DNA of 31,058 bases from UBA10908 sp964608965 (GCA_964608965.1 CAZSPZ010000021.1:1-31058), one strand, 5' to 3'. Shown: positions 1-8,729, counted from the first letter of the stretch. Notes: generated from the sequence alone by a model not told the origin. Numbers and translations are program-made.

Positions 1-1378
1 TTAAATCTTTACGATTTACTGCCACGTAAATATTGGGGAAGGGATTGCAGTCTTCCACCGGACAATCCGTACCGTAGGAAGCATGGATACCCATGTCTAT
101 TGCGGTTTTCATTGCGTAAGATGTACTGCTCAACTCTTTCCCGCAACGACTTTCCACTGCATACATATCGCATTGCAGAAATACAGGTTGATAAGCAATC
201 AATGTGCCGGACTGTTTAATACGCTCCAACAATGGCCTGTCGGTAATCTGACAATGGATCAAAGAGTTTCGAAGGACGTTCGCACCGTCTTTCATTACTT
301 TTTCGTACGCTGCGGTGGTTTTTTCAATTGCGTCGTCGCCGATTACATGGGTGACGGTCTGTATTCCGTTTTCGGCTGCCAGCTGAACCAACTGATCCAT
401 CAGTTCATCGCTGAGCGCTTCCACTCCGAAATTACCCGGGTCGTCCAAATACTCGTTTCGCATTGTTGCGGTACGAGCGCCAAGCGATCCGTCTTTGAAT
501 AATTTTAAAGGTCCAAGGGCCAACATATCATCGTATTGATTGACGTTTTTATATTCGCCGTTTAAATAATTCTTAAAACCTTCTACAGTAAGGAAACAAA
601 CCTGATGTCTGAAACGCAGCGGCGCTTTGCCTTCTTTGTAAAGGCTGCGATACATTTCGAACGCGCCATCCATATCCTCTGTCATAACACCAAGATCGTT
701 GGCCTGAATGGAAGTTAAACCATGCTCAACAGCATATTTCATCGCCTTGAGCAAAAATTCCTTTTGCCCGTTCAAGTCCGCCTGAGGTACGATTTTTCTC
801 ACTTCATAACAGGCATTTTCCGTAAAATAACCGCTGGGGTTTCCATCTGCCTCGAATTCTATCGTGCCACCGTCAAAAATTTGCGGATTATTTTTTTTGA
901 TGCCGAGCATTTCAAGTGCTTTGGTATTTGTTGCGCACGTATGGCCGCAAACTCTCTCCAAAACGATAGGATATTGCGTGGAAATCTTATCTAAGTCGTG
1001 GCGATTAGGCAATCTGACTTTTCCTTTTTCAAAAAGATCCTGATTCCAACCCTGGCTGTGCAAACCGTTTTTCACTGCCGCGGGATTCTCCGCCGCAAAT
1101 TTTTTACACCGATCCACCATATCTTCCACGGAAGTGGCGTCGGATATCGAGGCTTCCGAAAGAACTTCGCCTGTCATAAGAAGATGCATGTGAGAGTCAT
1201 TTAAACCCGGAATGACCGTTTTGCCTTCGCAATCAATCTGATCCGCATCACCGCACATCGCCAATATTTCCGAATTGCTGCCTACTGCCTGAATGATGCC
1301 GTCTTCGTATAAAACAGCCTCCTGAAAATTTCCTCTGTCCACATAGACTTTACCGTTATACAAAACTGACTTTGCCAT
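1..1378 (-). CDS. YtcJ-like amidohydrolase (copy 1), C-terminus cut by window edge
   Basis: About 459 residues are visible; the stop lies beyond position 1. The start ATG at 1378 follows AGGAGGCAAT. The protein begins MAKSVLYNGKVY, the usual short beta-strand before the metal-dependent barrel. The DSHMH metal motif is at residues 61-65. Further on are LKLFKDGSLGART (the lysine region that bridges the metals in such enzymes), THVIGDDA and YGTDCPVE with the last metal-site Asp. This is the YtcJ / N-substituted formamide deformylase branch of the amidohydrolase superfamily (Amidohydro_3), usually about 540 residues, so roughly 80 are missing. It is expected to cleave an amide or related C-N bond in the cytoplasm. 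It lies 17 bases after its paralogue (1396-3027) and is probably cotranscribed with it. The substrate cannot be predicted from sequence. Family call is firm; specificity is open. Confidence 0.9.
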   Translation of the reverse strand, partial: MAKSVLYNGKVYVDRGNFQEAVLYEDGIIQAVGSNSEILAMCGDADQIDCEGKTVIPGLNDSHMHLLMTGEVLSEASISDATSVEDMVDRCKKFAAENPAAVKNGLHSQGWNQDLFEKGKVRLPNRHDLDKISTQYPIVLERVCGHTCATNTKALEMLGIKKNNPQIFDGGTIEFEADGNPSGYFTENACYEVRKIVPQADLNGQKEFLLKAMKYAVEHGLTSIQANDLGVMTEDMDGAFEMYRSLYKEGKAPLRFRHQVCFLTVEGFKNYLNGEYKNVNQYDDMLALGPLKLFKDGSLGARTATMRNEYLDDPGNFGVEALSDELMDQLVQLAAENGIQTVTHVIGDDAIEKTTAAYEKVMKDGANVLRNSLIHCQITDRPLLERIKQSGTLIAYQPVFLQCDMYAVESRCGKELSSTSYAMKTAIDMGIHASYGTDCPVEDCNPFPNIYVAVNRKDL

Positions 1379-1395
1379 ATTGCCTCCTGTACCTG

Positions 1396-3027
1396 CTATC
1401 GCTGAAAAACGCATTCGCCACCCACAAAAGTTTTTTCAACCTTTGCTTGTGCGATCTCTTTTGGCGGAATATTGAAAAGATCCTTATCAAGAACGGCAAA
1501 ATCCGCCAGCATGCCTTCTTTTATCTTTCCTTTGACATCTTCTTCGCAAGATGCATATGCACCTTCGGCTGTATAAGCATATAACGCTTCTTCTACTGTA
1601 TATGCCTGCTCGGGAAGAAACGGTCCGTCTCCTTTGAGACCCAAGCGTGTTACGGCGCAATAGATTCCAAGCATTGGATTGTAAGATTCCACAGGGCAAT
1701 CCGTGCCAAAGGGATGGTGCACGCCAAGGTCCATATAATCCTTCCATGCGTAAGATGTTTCGGCAAGTTCCTTGCCTACCCTATCATAAATGATATGCAT
1801 GTCATAATCAATGAATATAGGTTGCAAATATGCGATAACATCTAAATCCTGAAATCTTTTTATCATGGCTTTATCCGTTACTTGACAGTGAACGATACCG
1901 TGGCGTGGTTTAAGGTAAGGCATCGCCTTTTGGGCTTTCTCGATAGAATTCAAACACATTTGAATTGCGCCGTCACCGATGGCATGGATAATGGCCGCCG
2001 TATTGTTTCTATGCGAAATCATGACCATTTCGTCCAAAGCTTCCTGTGTAAACATCGCCATTCCTATCGTCGAAGGATCATCGGCATAAGGCTGCCGCAT
2101 ATAGGCTGTTCTTGCGCCAAGTGAACCGTCTGCCAGAAGTTTTGTCGCACATATCCTGAGTGTGTCGTTGCCAAAAGTGTGGTCATAGCCTAAAGCAAAC
2201 GCTTTGGAAAGAAGTTCGGGTTTAAAATATAAAGCCTGCGTACCGATACGAAGTTTTAAACTGCCCGCTTCTGCCTTCTTGCGGAGAAGATGCTGGAGGT
2301 CGAAAAAAGTTCCTTCGGGCGTATAGTTGTATTCATCGCTTTGCACGCTCGTAATACCGGCTTCAAACATATCCTTTTGATAGTCCACCATCATATCGGC
2401 CAACTTTTCATAGGAAGGCGCGGGGAGTTTTGATTTAAAAAAGTCGAATAAATTTTCTTTAATGACCCCGTTAAAATCTCCTTTTTCGTCGCGTTCGGCA
2501 TACTTGCTGTATAAAGCGCCATCACCGGCACTCATGTCAAATAATGCGAGAGCCTTTGAATTTAAACATCCGACATGTCCGCAGGCTCTTTGTATCATGA
2601 TGGGATACTCGCTCGTAACGGTATCAAGATCTTCTTTTGTTGGAAATCGCTTTTCATCGGAAAAATAGTCCTGATTCCAACCTTCTCCGACATACCAAAG
2701 ACCGGAAGCGGGATCATAATAATCTAACCCCTTTTTCATTCTTTCTAAAAGTTCGGCCAAAGAAGACGTGCCGACAAGGTCCACATGAATTTTCGTTTTT
2801 ACATAGTGGAGATAATGCATGTGAGAGTCGTTAAATCCCGGAATAAGAAGTTGTCCATGGCAATCCAGAATTTCAACTTCTTCTGTGGGATGGGTTGCAA
2901 GGTAATCTAAAGCGCCGGCTTCATCTCCTACATAAGCAAAATATTTTCCGTTGACTACCGCAGCGGCAGCTCTTGGCAGTTCTTCGTTCATCGTCGCGAT
3001 GACAGCATTTTTTATAAGTAATGACAA
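1396..3027 (-). CDS. YtcJ-like amidohydrolase (copy 2)
   Basis: This 543-residue protein starts at a TTG (3027) preceded by AGGAGG at 9-base spacing. The reading frame stays open upstream through the N gap, but no better start or ribosome site is seen there. It contains DSHMH at residues 67-71 (N-terminal metal ligands), TKLLADGSLGART (bridging lysine region), IIHAIGDGAIQ and FGTDCPVES. It is full length for the YtcJ / N-substituted formamide deformylase group. It shares all these motifs with the gene at 1-1378, so the two are tandem paralogues that have diverged well. A hairpin at 3121-3169 separates it from the kinase gene upstream, so it may have its own promoter, possibly partly hidden by the gap. 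The reaction is probably hydrolysis of an amide or formamide-like bond; the substrate is unknown. Confidence 0.92.
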   Translation of the reverse strand: MSLLIKNAVIATMNEELPRAAAAVVNGKYFAYVGDEAGALDYLATHPTEEVEILDCHGQLLIPGFNDSHMHYLHYVKTKIHVDLVGTSSLAELLERMKKGLDYYDPASGLWYVGEGWNQDYFSDEKRFPTKEDLDTVTSEYPIMIQRACGHVGCLNSKALALFDMSAGDGALYSKYAERDEKGDFNGVIKENLFDFFKSKLPAPSYEKLADMMVDYQKDMFEAGITSVQSDEYNYTPEGTFFDLQHLLRKKAEAGSLKLRIGTQALYFKPELLSKAFALGYDHTFGNDTLRICATKLLADGSLGARTAYMRQPYADDPSTIGMAMFTQEALDEMVMISHRNNTAAIIHAIGDGAIQMCLNSIEKAQKAMPYLKPRHGIVHCQVTDKAMIKRFQDLDVIAYLQPIFIDYDMHIIYDRVGKELAETSYAWKDYMDLGVHHPFGTDCPVESYNPMLGIYCAVTRLGLKGDGPFLPEQAYTVEEALYAYTAEGAYASCEEDVKGKIKEGMLADFAVLDKDLFNIPPKEIAQAKVEKTFVGGECVFQR

Positions 3028-3077
3028 TTGAGCGGACCTCCTTTGAAACAAAAAGCGCAAACTATTTGAGCATAAAA

Positions 3078-3087
3078 NNNNNNNNNN
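3078..3087. other. assembly gap (10 N) in the leader of the amidohydrolase pair
   Basis: Exactly 10 N between non-coding flanks, about 50 bases upstream of the TTG start at 3027. The length is a placeholder, so promoter elements may be missing here. Confidence 0.97.
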
Positions 3088-3120
3088 TTTTACTTTAGTG
3101 AAACTTGGACAAAACAAATA

Positions 3121-3169
3121 CAAGAAAATCCAGCATGGATTTATATGGAACCATGTTGGATCATTCTTG
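3121..3169 (-). terminator. hairpin after the kinase gene
   Basis: Arms ATCCAGCATGG (3128-3138) and CCATGTTGGAT (3151-3161) pair with one G-U on the minus transcript. The pairing extends with CAAGAA (3121-3126) and TTCTTG (3164-3169). On the minus strand the stem runs into TTTTCTTG. It sits about 30 bases after the kinase stop, so it probably ends or attenuates that operon before the amidohydrolases. Confidence 0.65.
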
Positions 3170-3196
3170 TTGACTTATTAAAAGTAAGGCGACACA

Positions 3197-4669
3197 TTAT
3201 TCTTTGGCCAATCTGGATTTCCAAAACGGCATCAGACTTTCCTTTAGCAACTTGTATTCTTCGTAAAGCAGTTCATATTGACGGTGATTTTCCATGTTTG
3301 GCTTGAATTTATCGGTTTCCGAAGCCAAATCTTTCTCCATTTTCAGTGCGCTGAGAATCAATCTGTATATCCCCATCAGTCCCAGTTCTTTTTCCTCGAA
3401 GCGATACGTATCGGTGCCTAAGCAGTCGCATACCATTTGACATATACAGGGGCTTTTTGCCGCGCCGCCTGCAATGTATAATTCCGCATCCCCTTTGGGA
3501 AGATGTTCGTAACAATCGTACATAGACATGACCATCCCCTCGTAAGAAGCTCTGGCTAAATTGTATTTGGTGTGATTGGTTCGCACACCGTAGTAACCGC
3601 CGGAAGCCGAATTAAGTTTAAACGGCGCACGTTCCCCATAGAGATATGGCGTGCTTATCACTCCCTGCGATCCGATCGGCAGCTTGAATATTTCTTCGTC
3701 TGTCTTGCTGTATTCTTCGCCGTTTAATATTTCCCGCCGCATCCAGTCCAAAGATGACGCGCCAGAAAGAGCAGCCATAAGACGAATGTACGTGTCCTTT
3801 TTAGTGTGGCATAAAATGCTGCCGTTTGTTGCGATACAGCCTCTTGCCGTAGCTTCGTCCATCACGACATAATTCGCCAGCGTCGTCCCTATAATGCTCC
3901 CGCGCTGACCTCCGGCCACTAAAGCACAGCCTGTCGCTATGGCTAAAACATCCAGCGCGCCGGCAATGACCGGCGTTCCGACCTTAAGGTTCAATTCGTC
4001 CGCAATTTCTTCCAATATTCCTCCGATGATTTCTTCGGAAGTGAATATCGGAACAAACGCTTCTTTTGTTTCGCTTATTTTCAGCTTGTCCAAAAGATCG
4101 TAGGCGTAGCTTTTTGTATAGATGTTCATCAACGCAGTCGATCCGTCGGTCGCATCTGTTCCTATGTGCCCGGTAAGCTTATAATTCAACCAATCCTTGC
4201 AGTGAAATATATGTGCTATTTTGTGATAATTCTCCGGCTCTTTTTCTTTAAGCCACGTTAAAATGGCTATATTGGCTCCGGGAAATAAGGCGCAGGTATT
4301 CAAACTCAGACAAAGCGGATTAATGGATTCAAAATCCATGACGGTGCGGGTATCATTCCACAGGATAGCATTCCTGATGGGCCGTCCTTGCGAATCCATC
4401 ATCCAAAGTCCGTCACCCTGGGCACTGATCCCCAGGGCGCAGACATTGCTCCAAACATCTTCGTTTTTATCTCGCAATTTTTTTATGACGGACTTTGTCG
4501 TTTCCCACACATGATCCATGTCCATTTCGCAAGCACCCGAAAAAGGCATCAGCACTTGAGCAGGTTCGTCTTGAATATCGATAAAGTTACCGTCTGCAGA
4601 GACGATTGCAGCCTTTATATTTGTTGTCCCCGCATCTAAAACTAAAAAATATTTATCAGCACTTAACAT
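3197..4669 (-). CDS. FGGY-family carbohydrate kinase
   Basis: A 490-residue protein, normal length for FGGY kinases. The N-terminal phosphate-1 motif reads LVLDAGTTNIKAA (residues 9-21). ISAQGDGLWMMD and AILWNDTRT are the sugar-site segments. The second domain has GTPVIAGALDV, SIIGTTLANYV and the ATP-site IAGGAAKSP. The family phosphorylates sugars, polyols or similar compounds (xylulose, ribulose, glycerol, erythritol, the AI-2 precursor). The sequence does not let me choose among them. The start ATG overlaps the end of the PLP lyase gene by 14 bases, with GGAGAAGG upstream, so translation is probably coupled. With the class II aldolase in the same operon, the natural reading is phosphorylation of an intermediate that the aldolase then splits. 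A xylulokinase or LsrK-like assignment is possible but unproven. Confidence 0.9.
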   Translation of the reverse strand: MLSADKYFLVLDAGTTNIKAAIVSADGNFIDIQDEPAQVLMPFSGACEMDMDHVWETTKSVIKKLRDKNEDVWSNVCALGISAQGDGLWMMDSQGRPIRNAILWNDTRTVMDFESINPLCLSLNTCALFPGANIAILTWLKEKEPENYHKIAHIFHCKDWLNYKLTGHIGTDATDGSTALMNIYTKSYAYDLLDKLKISETKEAFVPIFTSEEIIGGILEEIADELNLKVGTPVIAGALDVLAIATGCALVAGGQRGSIIGTTLANYVVMDEATARGCIATNGSILCHTKKDTYIRLMAALSGASSLDWMRREILNGEEYSKTDEEIFKLPIGSQGVISTPYLYGERAPFKLNSASGGYYGVRTNHTKYNLARASYEGMVMSMYDCYEHLPKGDAELYIAGGAAKSPCICQMVCDCLGTDTYRFEEKELGLMGIYRLILSALKMEKDLASETDKFKPNMENHRQYELLYEEYKLLKESLMPFWKSRLAKE

Positions 4670-5852
4670 GACTGAATGCCTTCTCCAAATCAGCGATGAT
4701 ATCTTTAGGATCTTCGATGCCTACAGAAAGACGAATCAATCCATCGGGAACACCCATCTTTTCTCTCTTGGCTTGCTCGATTTTTCCGTGAGTCATTGTC
4801 GCAGGCTGTTCGATCAATGTGTCTAAATCTCCGAGGCTTACTGCCAATTTGCACATTTCCACGTTGTAAAGCACGGTTTTTCCTGCTTCCATTCCACCTT
4901 TGATTACAAAGGAAATCATGCCGCTGTAACCTTTTTCTCCCATCATTTTCTTGGCTAATGCATAATCAGGATGGCTTTCAAGGCCGGGATACATCACTTT
5001 TTCCACTTTGGGATTTGCTTCCAGCCACTTGGCCACTTCCATCGCGCCTTCGCAATGCGCTTTCATTCTCAGCGGCAGAGTCTTTAAACCGCGGAGCATT
5101 AACCAGCAGCTGAAGGGGCTTGGCACAGGACCAAGTTCCTGATAAATCGAACCTCTGATATTATCAACAAACTTTACAGAACCGCAGATGCTTCCTCCGA
5201 TGATGTCGCCATGTCCGTTGATATATTTTGTTGTGCTGTTTACCACAACATCAGCTCCATGCTCCAGTGGTTTATAAATATACGGAGAGCAGAAGGTGTT
5301 GTCTACGATTAAAAGCAGTCCCTTGGATTTTGTCCATTGACCGATGGCTTCGATATCGTTGACTGTCATGGAAGGGTTGCATATGGTTTCGGTATATACA
5401 ACTTTTGTCTCTTTCTTCAGCGCTTTTTCCAAAGACTGGGCGTCCATTTCATCCACAAAAGTAACTTCTATCTTCAGCTCTTCGAAAATTTTAGTAAAGA
5501 GCGCATACGTGCCGCCATACACTGTTTTTGAACTGATGATATGGTCGCCGGGATGCACAACACTCAAAATCGCCAGCGATATTGCAGCCATTCCGGATGC
5601 TGTGATTAAAGATTGTTCCCCGCATTCTAACAAGGCAAGCTTGTCCTGCAAATCATTCTGGGTCGGGTTCCTGGAACGTCCATATGTGAAGATGCCTTCC
5701 TTATCGCCGGTTAAATAGCGTTCGAGCTTTTCTTCTGTCCAAGAATAAGTGCTTGTCATAAACAACGGTGAAACAAGGGCTCCTGTGACAGGATCTCCGT
5801 GTTGTCCCGCATGCACTGCCTGTGTGCTGAAACTTGCATTTTTCATATCCAT
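4656..5852 (-). CDS. Cys/Met-metabolism PLP enzyme (gamma-lyase/synthase family)
   Basis: A 398-residue fold-type I PLP enzyme with GRSRNPTQ (58-65), SGMAAIS (86-92), VYGGTY (111-116), VDNTF (183-187) and the Schiff-base lysine in NSTTKYINGHGD (Lys209). The C-terminal SLGDLDTLIEQPATMTHG is typical of methionine gamma-lyase and cystathionine gamma-lyase relatives. Tyr57 and Arg59 match the phosphate-binding pair from the neighbouring subunit. The position equal to the methionine gamma-lyase catalytic cysteine (Cys116 in the Pseudomonas enzyme) is glycine (Gly114), so strict methionine gamma-lyase activity is less likely. It probably catalyses beta- or gamma-elimination or replacement on an amino acid, releasing a 2-oxoacid. 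Start ATG follows AGGAGG at good spacing, 12 bases after the dehydrogenase stop. Its place in a sugar-type operon is unusual. Confidence 0.9.
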   Translation of the reverse strand: MDMKNASFSTQAVHAGQHGDPVTGALVSPLFMTSTYSWTEEKLERYLTGDKEGIFTYGRSRNPTQNDLQDKLALLECGEQSLITASGMAAISLAILSVVHPGDHIISSKTVYGGTYALFTKIFEELKIEVTFVDEMDAQSLEKALKKETKVVYTETICNPSMTVNDIEAIGQWTKSKGLLLIVDNTFCSPYIYKPLEHGADVVVNSTTKYINGHGDIIGGSICGSVKFVDNIRGSIYQELGPVPSPFSCWLMLRGLKTLPLRMKAHCEGAMEVAKWLEANPKVEKVMYPGLESHPDYALAKKMMGEKGYSGMISFVIKGGMEAGKTVLYNVEMCKLAVSLGDLDTLIEQPATMTHGKIEQAKREKMGVPDGLIRLSVGIEDPKDIIADLEKAFSHVKC

Positions 5853-5864
5853 TTCTACTTCCTC

Positions 5865-6992
5865 CTAAAACCTTTCGGGTAACTTATCTAAATTTATAAG
5901 AACTTTGATGTGCTTCTTTGAATTTCGTATGAGTTCCTCAAAACCTTCTTCCACCAAAGTGTCCAACGTTACTTCTTTTGTAACAAGCTCGTCTGCATGA
6001 ATGACGCCCTTGTCCATATAATTTAATACTTCTGCCATTTCATCGATGTGAGCCTGCGACGTAAGTATTTTCCTCTCCGCTTCCTGAAGGGTATTCATGT
6101 CTATGGTGGGAGGCTTTTCAAAGACGCCCATCACCATGATCGTTCCACCCGGCTTGCAGACAGGGATGCACATATCCAGAGTTTCTTGCGTGCCGGCACA
6201 TTCGTACACCACATCGGCCAATCGACCCTCGCTCCATTCCTCCACAAAATTGACAAGGTCGAAATCAGAGATGTTTAAATATTCTCCGCCGTTTTTTTCG
6301 ATAATATCTCTGCGGTATTCGTTTCTGGCAACGACGAGCACTTTTTTCGCTCCGGCAAGCTTTGCCCCGTAAAAAGCACCGATACCGATAATGCCTGCAC
6401 CTATAATCACAGCAAGCTTATCGCGCACATCACCTGCCAGTTTCGTGGCGTGGACTCCGCATGCAAGCGGTTCGGCCAAAGCAGCCTGACGCTGCGTTAC
6501 GCCATCAGGTATAGGGAATACTTTATCGGCGTCCACAACGAGATAATCGGCGAAACAACCGTCATCGCCTACTCCGACAAAACCCAATTTTCGGCAAATG
6601 TTATATCGCCCTTCCTGGCAAAGCTCACATTTTCCACAGGTTAAACTTCCATTGGCGGTTACCCTTTGCCCTTGCGAATAGCCGTTCACATTATCCCCTA
6701 CTGCAGCAATCCTGCCGGAAAATTCGTGGCCTATAATCAGCGGCGCCATTTTCCCGGTAAGGCGATGGGGCTTTTTCGTGGGGATGAAATTAGGGCCCAC
6801 ATATTCGTGCCGGTCTGTGCCGCATATTCCGGCATAATCGACCTTGATCAAAACCTGGCCGTCTTTTGGCTTTGGAACAGGCATTTCCTGTATGCGAAGA
6901 TCTTTATACCCGTACCAGACAGCAGCTTTCATTGTTTTCATCGGGTCGGCGGCAATATCCAAGCCCGTGCTATTTTTTATATTCGTACTCAA
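5865..6992 (-). CDS. zinc-dependent alcohol dehydrogenase (sorbitol/threonine dehydrogenase type)
   Basis: A medium-chain dehydrogenase of 375 residues if the TTG at 6992 is used. Catalytic zinc ligands appear in AGICGTD (Cys57) and GHEFSG (His89-Glu90). The structural zinc lobe has four cysteines in CGKCELCQEGRYNIC (119, 122, 125, 133). The Rossmann motif is GAGIIGIGA (around 197). It resembles 2,3-butanediol, sorbitol and L-threonine 3-dehydrogenases and should oxidise a secondary alcohol, or reduce a ketone, with NAD(P). The start is uncertain. The TTG has a weak GGAAGG upstream and overlaps the previous gene by 23 bases. ATGs at 6941 and 6932 begin nearer the family's usual MKAAVWYG start but lack a ribosome site. 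It sits between the hydroxyacid dehydrogenase and the PLP lyase, so it is part of the catabolic operon. Confidence 0.9.
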   Translation of the reverse strand: MSTNIKNSTGLDIAADPMKTMKAAVWYGYKDLRIQEMPVPKPKDGQVLIKVDYAGICGTDRHEYVGPNFIPTKKPHRLTGKMAPLIIGHEFSGRIAAVGDNVNGYSQGQRVTANGSLTCGKCELCQEGRYNICRKLGFVGVGDDGCFADYLVVDADKVFPIPDGVTQRQAALAEPLACGVHATKLAGDVRDKLAVIIGAGIIGIGAFYGAKLAGAKKVLVVARNEYRRDIIEKNGGEYLNISDFDLVNFVEEWSEGRLADVVYECAGTQETLDMCIPVCKPGGTIMVMGVFEKPPTIDMNTLQEAERKILTSQAHIDEMAEVLNYMDKGVIHADELVTKEVTLDTLVEEGFEELIRNSKKHIKVLINLDKLPERF

Positions 6993-7997
6993 GTTCTTCG
7001 CCTTCCAAATAATGCTTTACATCGGTAACAAACTGACGGGTGTGGTTTGTGATGGCATCCCACGTCGCCCCGGCAATATGCGGCGTGATGACGACGCGAT
7101 CGCTCATTTCAAAGTACGGATGATTCTTAGCAATCGGTTCCCTGTTGAACACATCAATCCCTGCGCCTGCGATTTCTCCGGTGCGAAGAGCATGAATCAG
7201 GGCTTCTTCGTCGATAACCGCGCCTCTGGAGGTATTGATCAAAAATGCGGTCTTTTTCATTTTTTTGAATATGTTTGCATTGATAATCTTTTCCGTCTGC
7301 GGGCTGTCTTTCAAATGAACGGTCATAATATCAACTTTTTCCGCCAATTCTTCCAAGGGAAGAAGCGTGATATTATCCGGAAGCATGTCTTGGGTAAGAA
7401 AAGGATCCGAAGCGTAAACTTTACAGCCGAATGCATTGCAAATTGCACCCACTCTGCGCCCGATGCCGCCACAACNNNNNNNNNNATACCTACGCTGTGT
7501 CCGTGAAGCTGGAAGCCTTTGTAGGTTACATAAGGACTTTCTGCGCCGGTAGACCATGTAACATCGCGTTTTACACTTTCGCTTGATTTATTGTCCATCG
7601 CTTCTGCCACAAAAATTCCGTTGTGCAGATCTTTGAACGCAAAAGGTATTTTTCTGGAAACACTGAGCATCAGCGCTATGGTAAATTCCGCGGCACTGTC
7701 ACTGTTTCTGTCTACGGCATAGCTGACCTTTATTCCCTTTTCTTTTGCATAAGCGGTATCGACGTTAACCGGGGTCGCTCTGGTACAAACAATCATGCCA
7801 AGGTTAGGCGCCGCATCAATCACTTCTTTGGTTACGGGGTCATAACTGGTAATGAGTACATCTTTGTCGCTAACCAACCGTTTCATATCATCCACGGAAA
7901 GAATTGCTCTGTCCTGGGCATATTCGATGTCCAAATACTGTTCAAGTTCTTTGGCTACTTCGTAGTCCATTTCTGCGGATACAAATGCTTTTTTCAT
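6970..7997 (-). CDS. D-2-hydroxyacid dehydrogenase, interrupted by an assembly gap
   Basis: This NAD-dependent dehydrogenase of the D-isomer/phosphoglycerate dehydrogenase family is split by 10 N at 7476-7485. The N-terminal part (start ATG 7997, AGGAGG upstream) begins MKKAFVSAEMDYEV and ends at GHSVG. The C-terminal part resumes in another frame at CGGIGRRVG and runs to EYEYKK. The halves meet inside the GxGxxG dinucleotide motif, so about five bases would restore a reading of the type G-I-x-G-C-G-G-I-G. Catalytic Arg, Glu and His lie in NTSRGAV, VFNREP and TPHIAG. Length, about 340 residues, is normal. The frame change is explained by the arbitrary gap length, not by mutation, so I treat the gene as intact. 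It would interconvert a 2-hydroxyacid and a 2-oxoacid, for example one produced by a lyase step. Confidence 0.9.
7476..7485. other. assembly gap (10 N) inside the dehydrogenase gene
   Basis: Exactly 10 N, out of frame with the protein on the two sides. The family motif predicts about 5 missing bases, so the N count is a placeholder. Confidence 0.97.
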
Positions 7998-8006
7998 AGT
8001 TCCCTC

Positions 8007-8681
8007 CTATATCTCGTCGTGCTCTTCGATGCGTTTTCCATAATTCTTAAAACGTTCAATCATTCGTTCCATTTCATCTTCGGGGAGAATGACGGGTTGG
8101 CCCAGAGATGTCATAGACATCGCCCGGCAATAGATTTGGCAGCAAAGTTCGATTTCTTCGGTAACGCCGTAAGCATCATCTAAACCGGTGCCCCCTGCCA
8201 GCAATCCATGATTGGAAAGAAGCACAGCCTTTTTGCCTTCCATCGCTTTAAATGCGTTCTTTGCCAAGGCAACAGTGCCGTACGTTGCATATTCGGCGCA
8301 AGGAACATCTACACCACCAAAAGCCACTAAATAGTGAATGGCCGGAAGCGGCTTCCTAAAACATGCCAACGTGGCGGCATAAGGTGTATGCGTATGGATG
8401 ATTGCGTTTAAATCTGTGCGATATTTATAAAAAATACGATGCATATCGCTCTCGCTCGAAGGAACGGCATCGCCATCTTTTATTTGCCCGGTCAACACAT
8501 CGACCAAAACAATATTACCCGGTTTAATTTTAGAGTAAGGGATTGCCGACGGTGTAATAGCCATTAAGCCGCTTTCTCTGTCGCAAAGACTGAAATTGCC
8601 TCCGGTTCCGGTGGTAAGGCCTTCTTTAATTGCCCGGAGTCCACATTCAATCAGCTCTTCTCTCATGGATTTCAGTAACAT
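8007..8681 (-). CDS. class II aldolase, L-fuculose-phosphate aldolase type
   Basis: A 224-residue cytoplasmic aldolase. TGTGGNFS (24-31) is the phosphate-binding loop with Asn29. Glu77 in PSSE is the catalytic acid/base, and His96, His98 (HTHTPYAAT) and His158 (SNHGLL) are the zinc ligands. Their spacing follows FucA (Glu73, His92, His94, His155) almost exactly. It cleaves a phosphorylated ketose or related compound into dihydroxyacetone phosphate and an aldehyde, or catalyses a similar retro-aldol or decarboxylation step. ATG 8681 has AGAGGT upstream. It is the first gene of the operon, directly behind the 8730-8776 promoter and operator. The downstream gene follows after 9 bases. The match to the FGGY kinase in the same operon supports a kinase-then-aldolase order. 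The actual sugar is unknown, so no gene symbol is given. Confidence 0.92.
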   Translation of the reverse strand: MLLKSMREELIECGLRAIKEGLTTGTGGNFSLCDRESGLMAITPSAIPYSKIKPGNIVLVDVLTGQIKDGDAVPSSESDMHRIFYKYRTDLNAIIHTHTPYAATLACFRKPLPAIHYLVAFGGVDVPCAEYATYGTVALAKNAFKAMEGKKAVLLSNHGLLAGGTGLDDAYGVTEEIELCCQIYCRAMSMTSLGQPVILPEDEMERMIERFKNYGKRIEEHDEI

Positions 8682-8729
8682 CTTTTACCTCTTTTCTGGG
8701 TCATTTCGAAACTCTGTTTGCACGCGGAA

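Noticed and set aside
3197..4669. Kinase as LsrK (AI-2 kinase)
   Set aside because: FGGY similarity alone is not enough; no lsrB, lsrR, lsrF or lsrG relatives are in the window.
6844..7506. Long open frame on the plus strand opposite the dehydrogenase genes
   Set aside because: It is antisense to genes with full motif support, has no ribosome site and no recognisable domain, and runs through the N gap.
6970..7997. Dehydrogenase as a frameshifted pseudogene
   Set aside because: The frame break coincides exactly with 10 placeholder N inside the nucleotide-binding motif; all catalytic residues are kept.
3197..8681. Operon as the methylthioribose DHAP shunt
   Set aside because: The aldolase, kinase and a sulfur-type lyase are suggestive, but no methylthioribose-1-phosphate isomerase or nucleosidase is present, and FGGY kinases are not the known MTR kinase.
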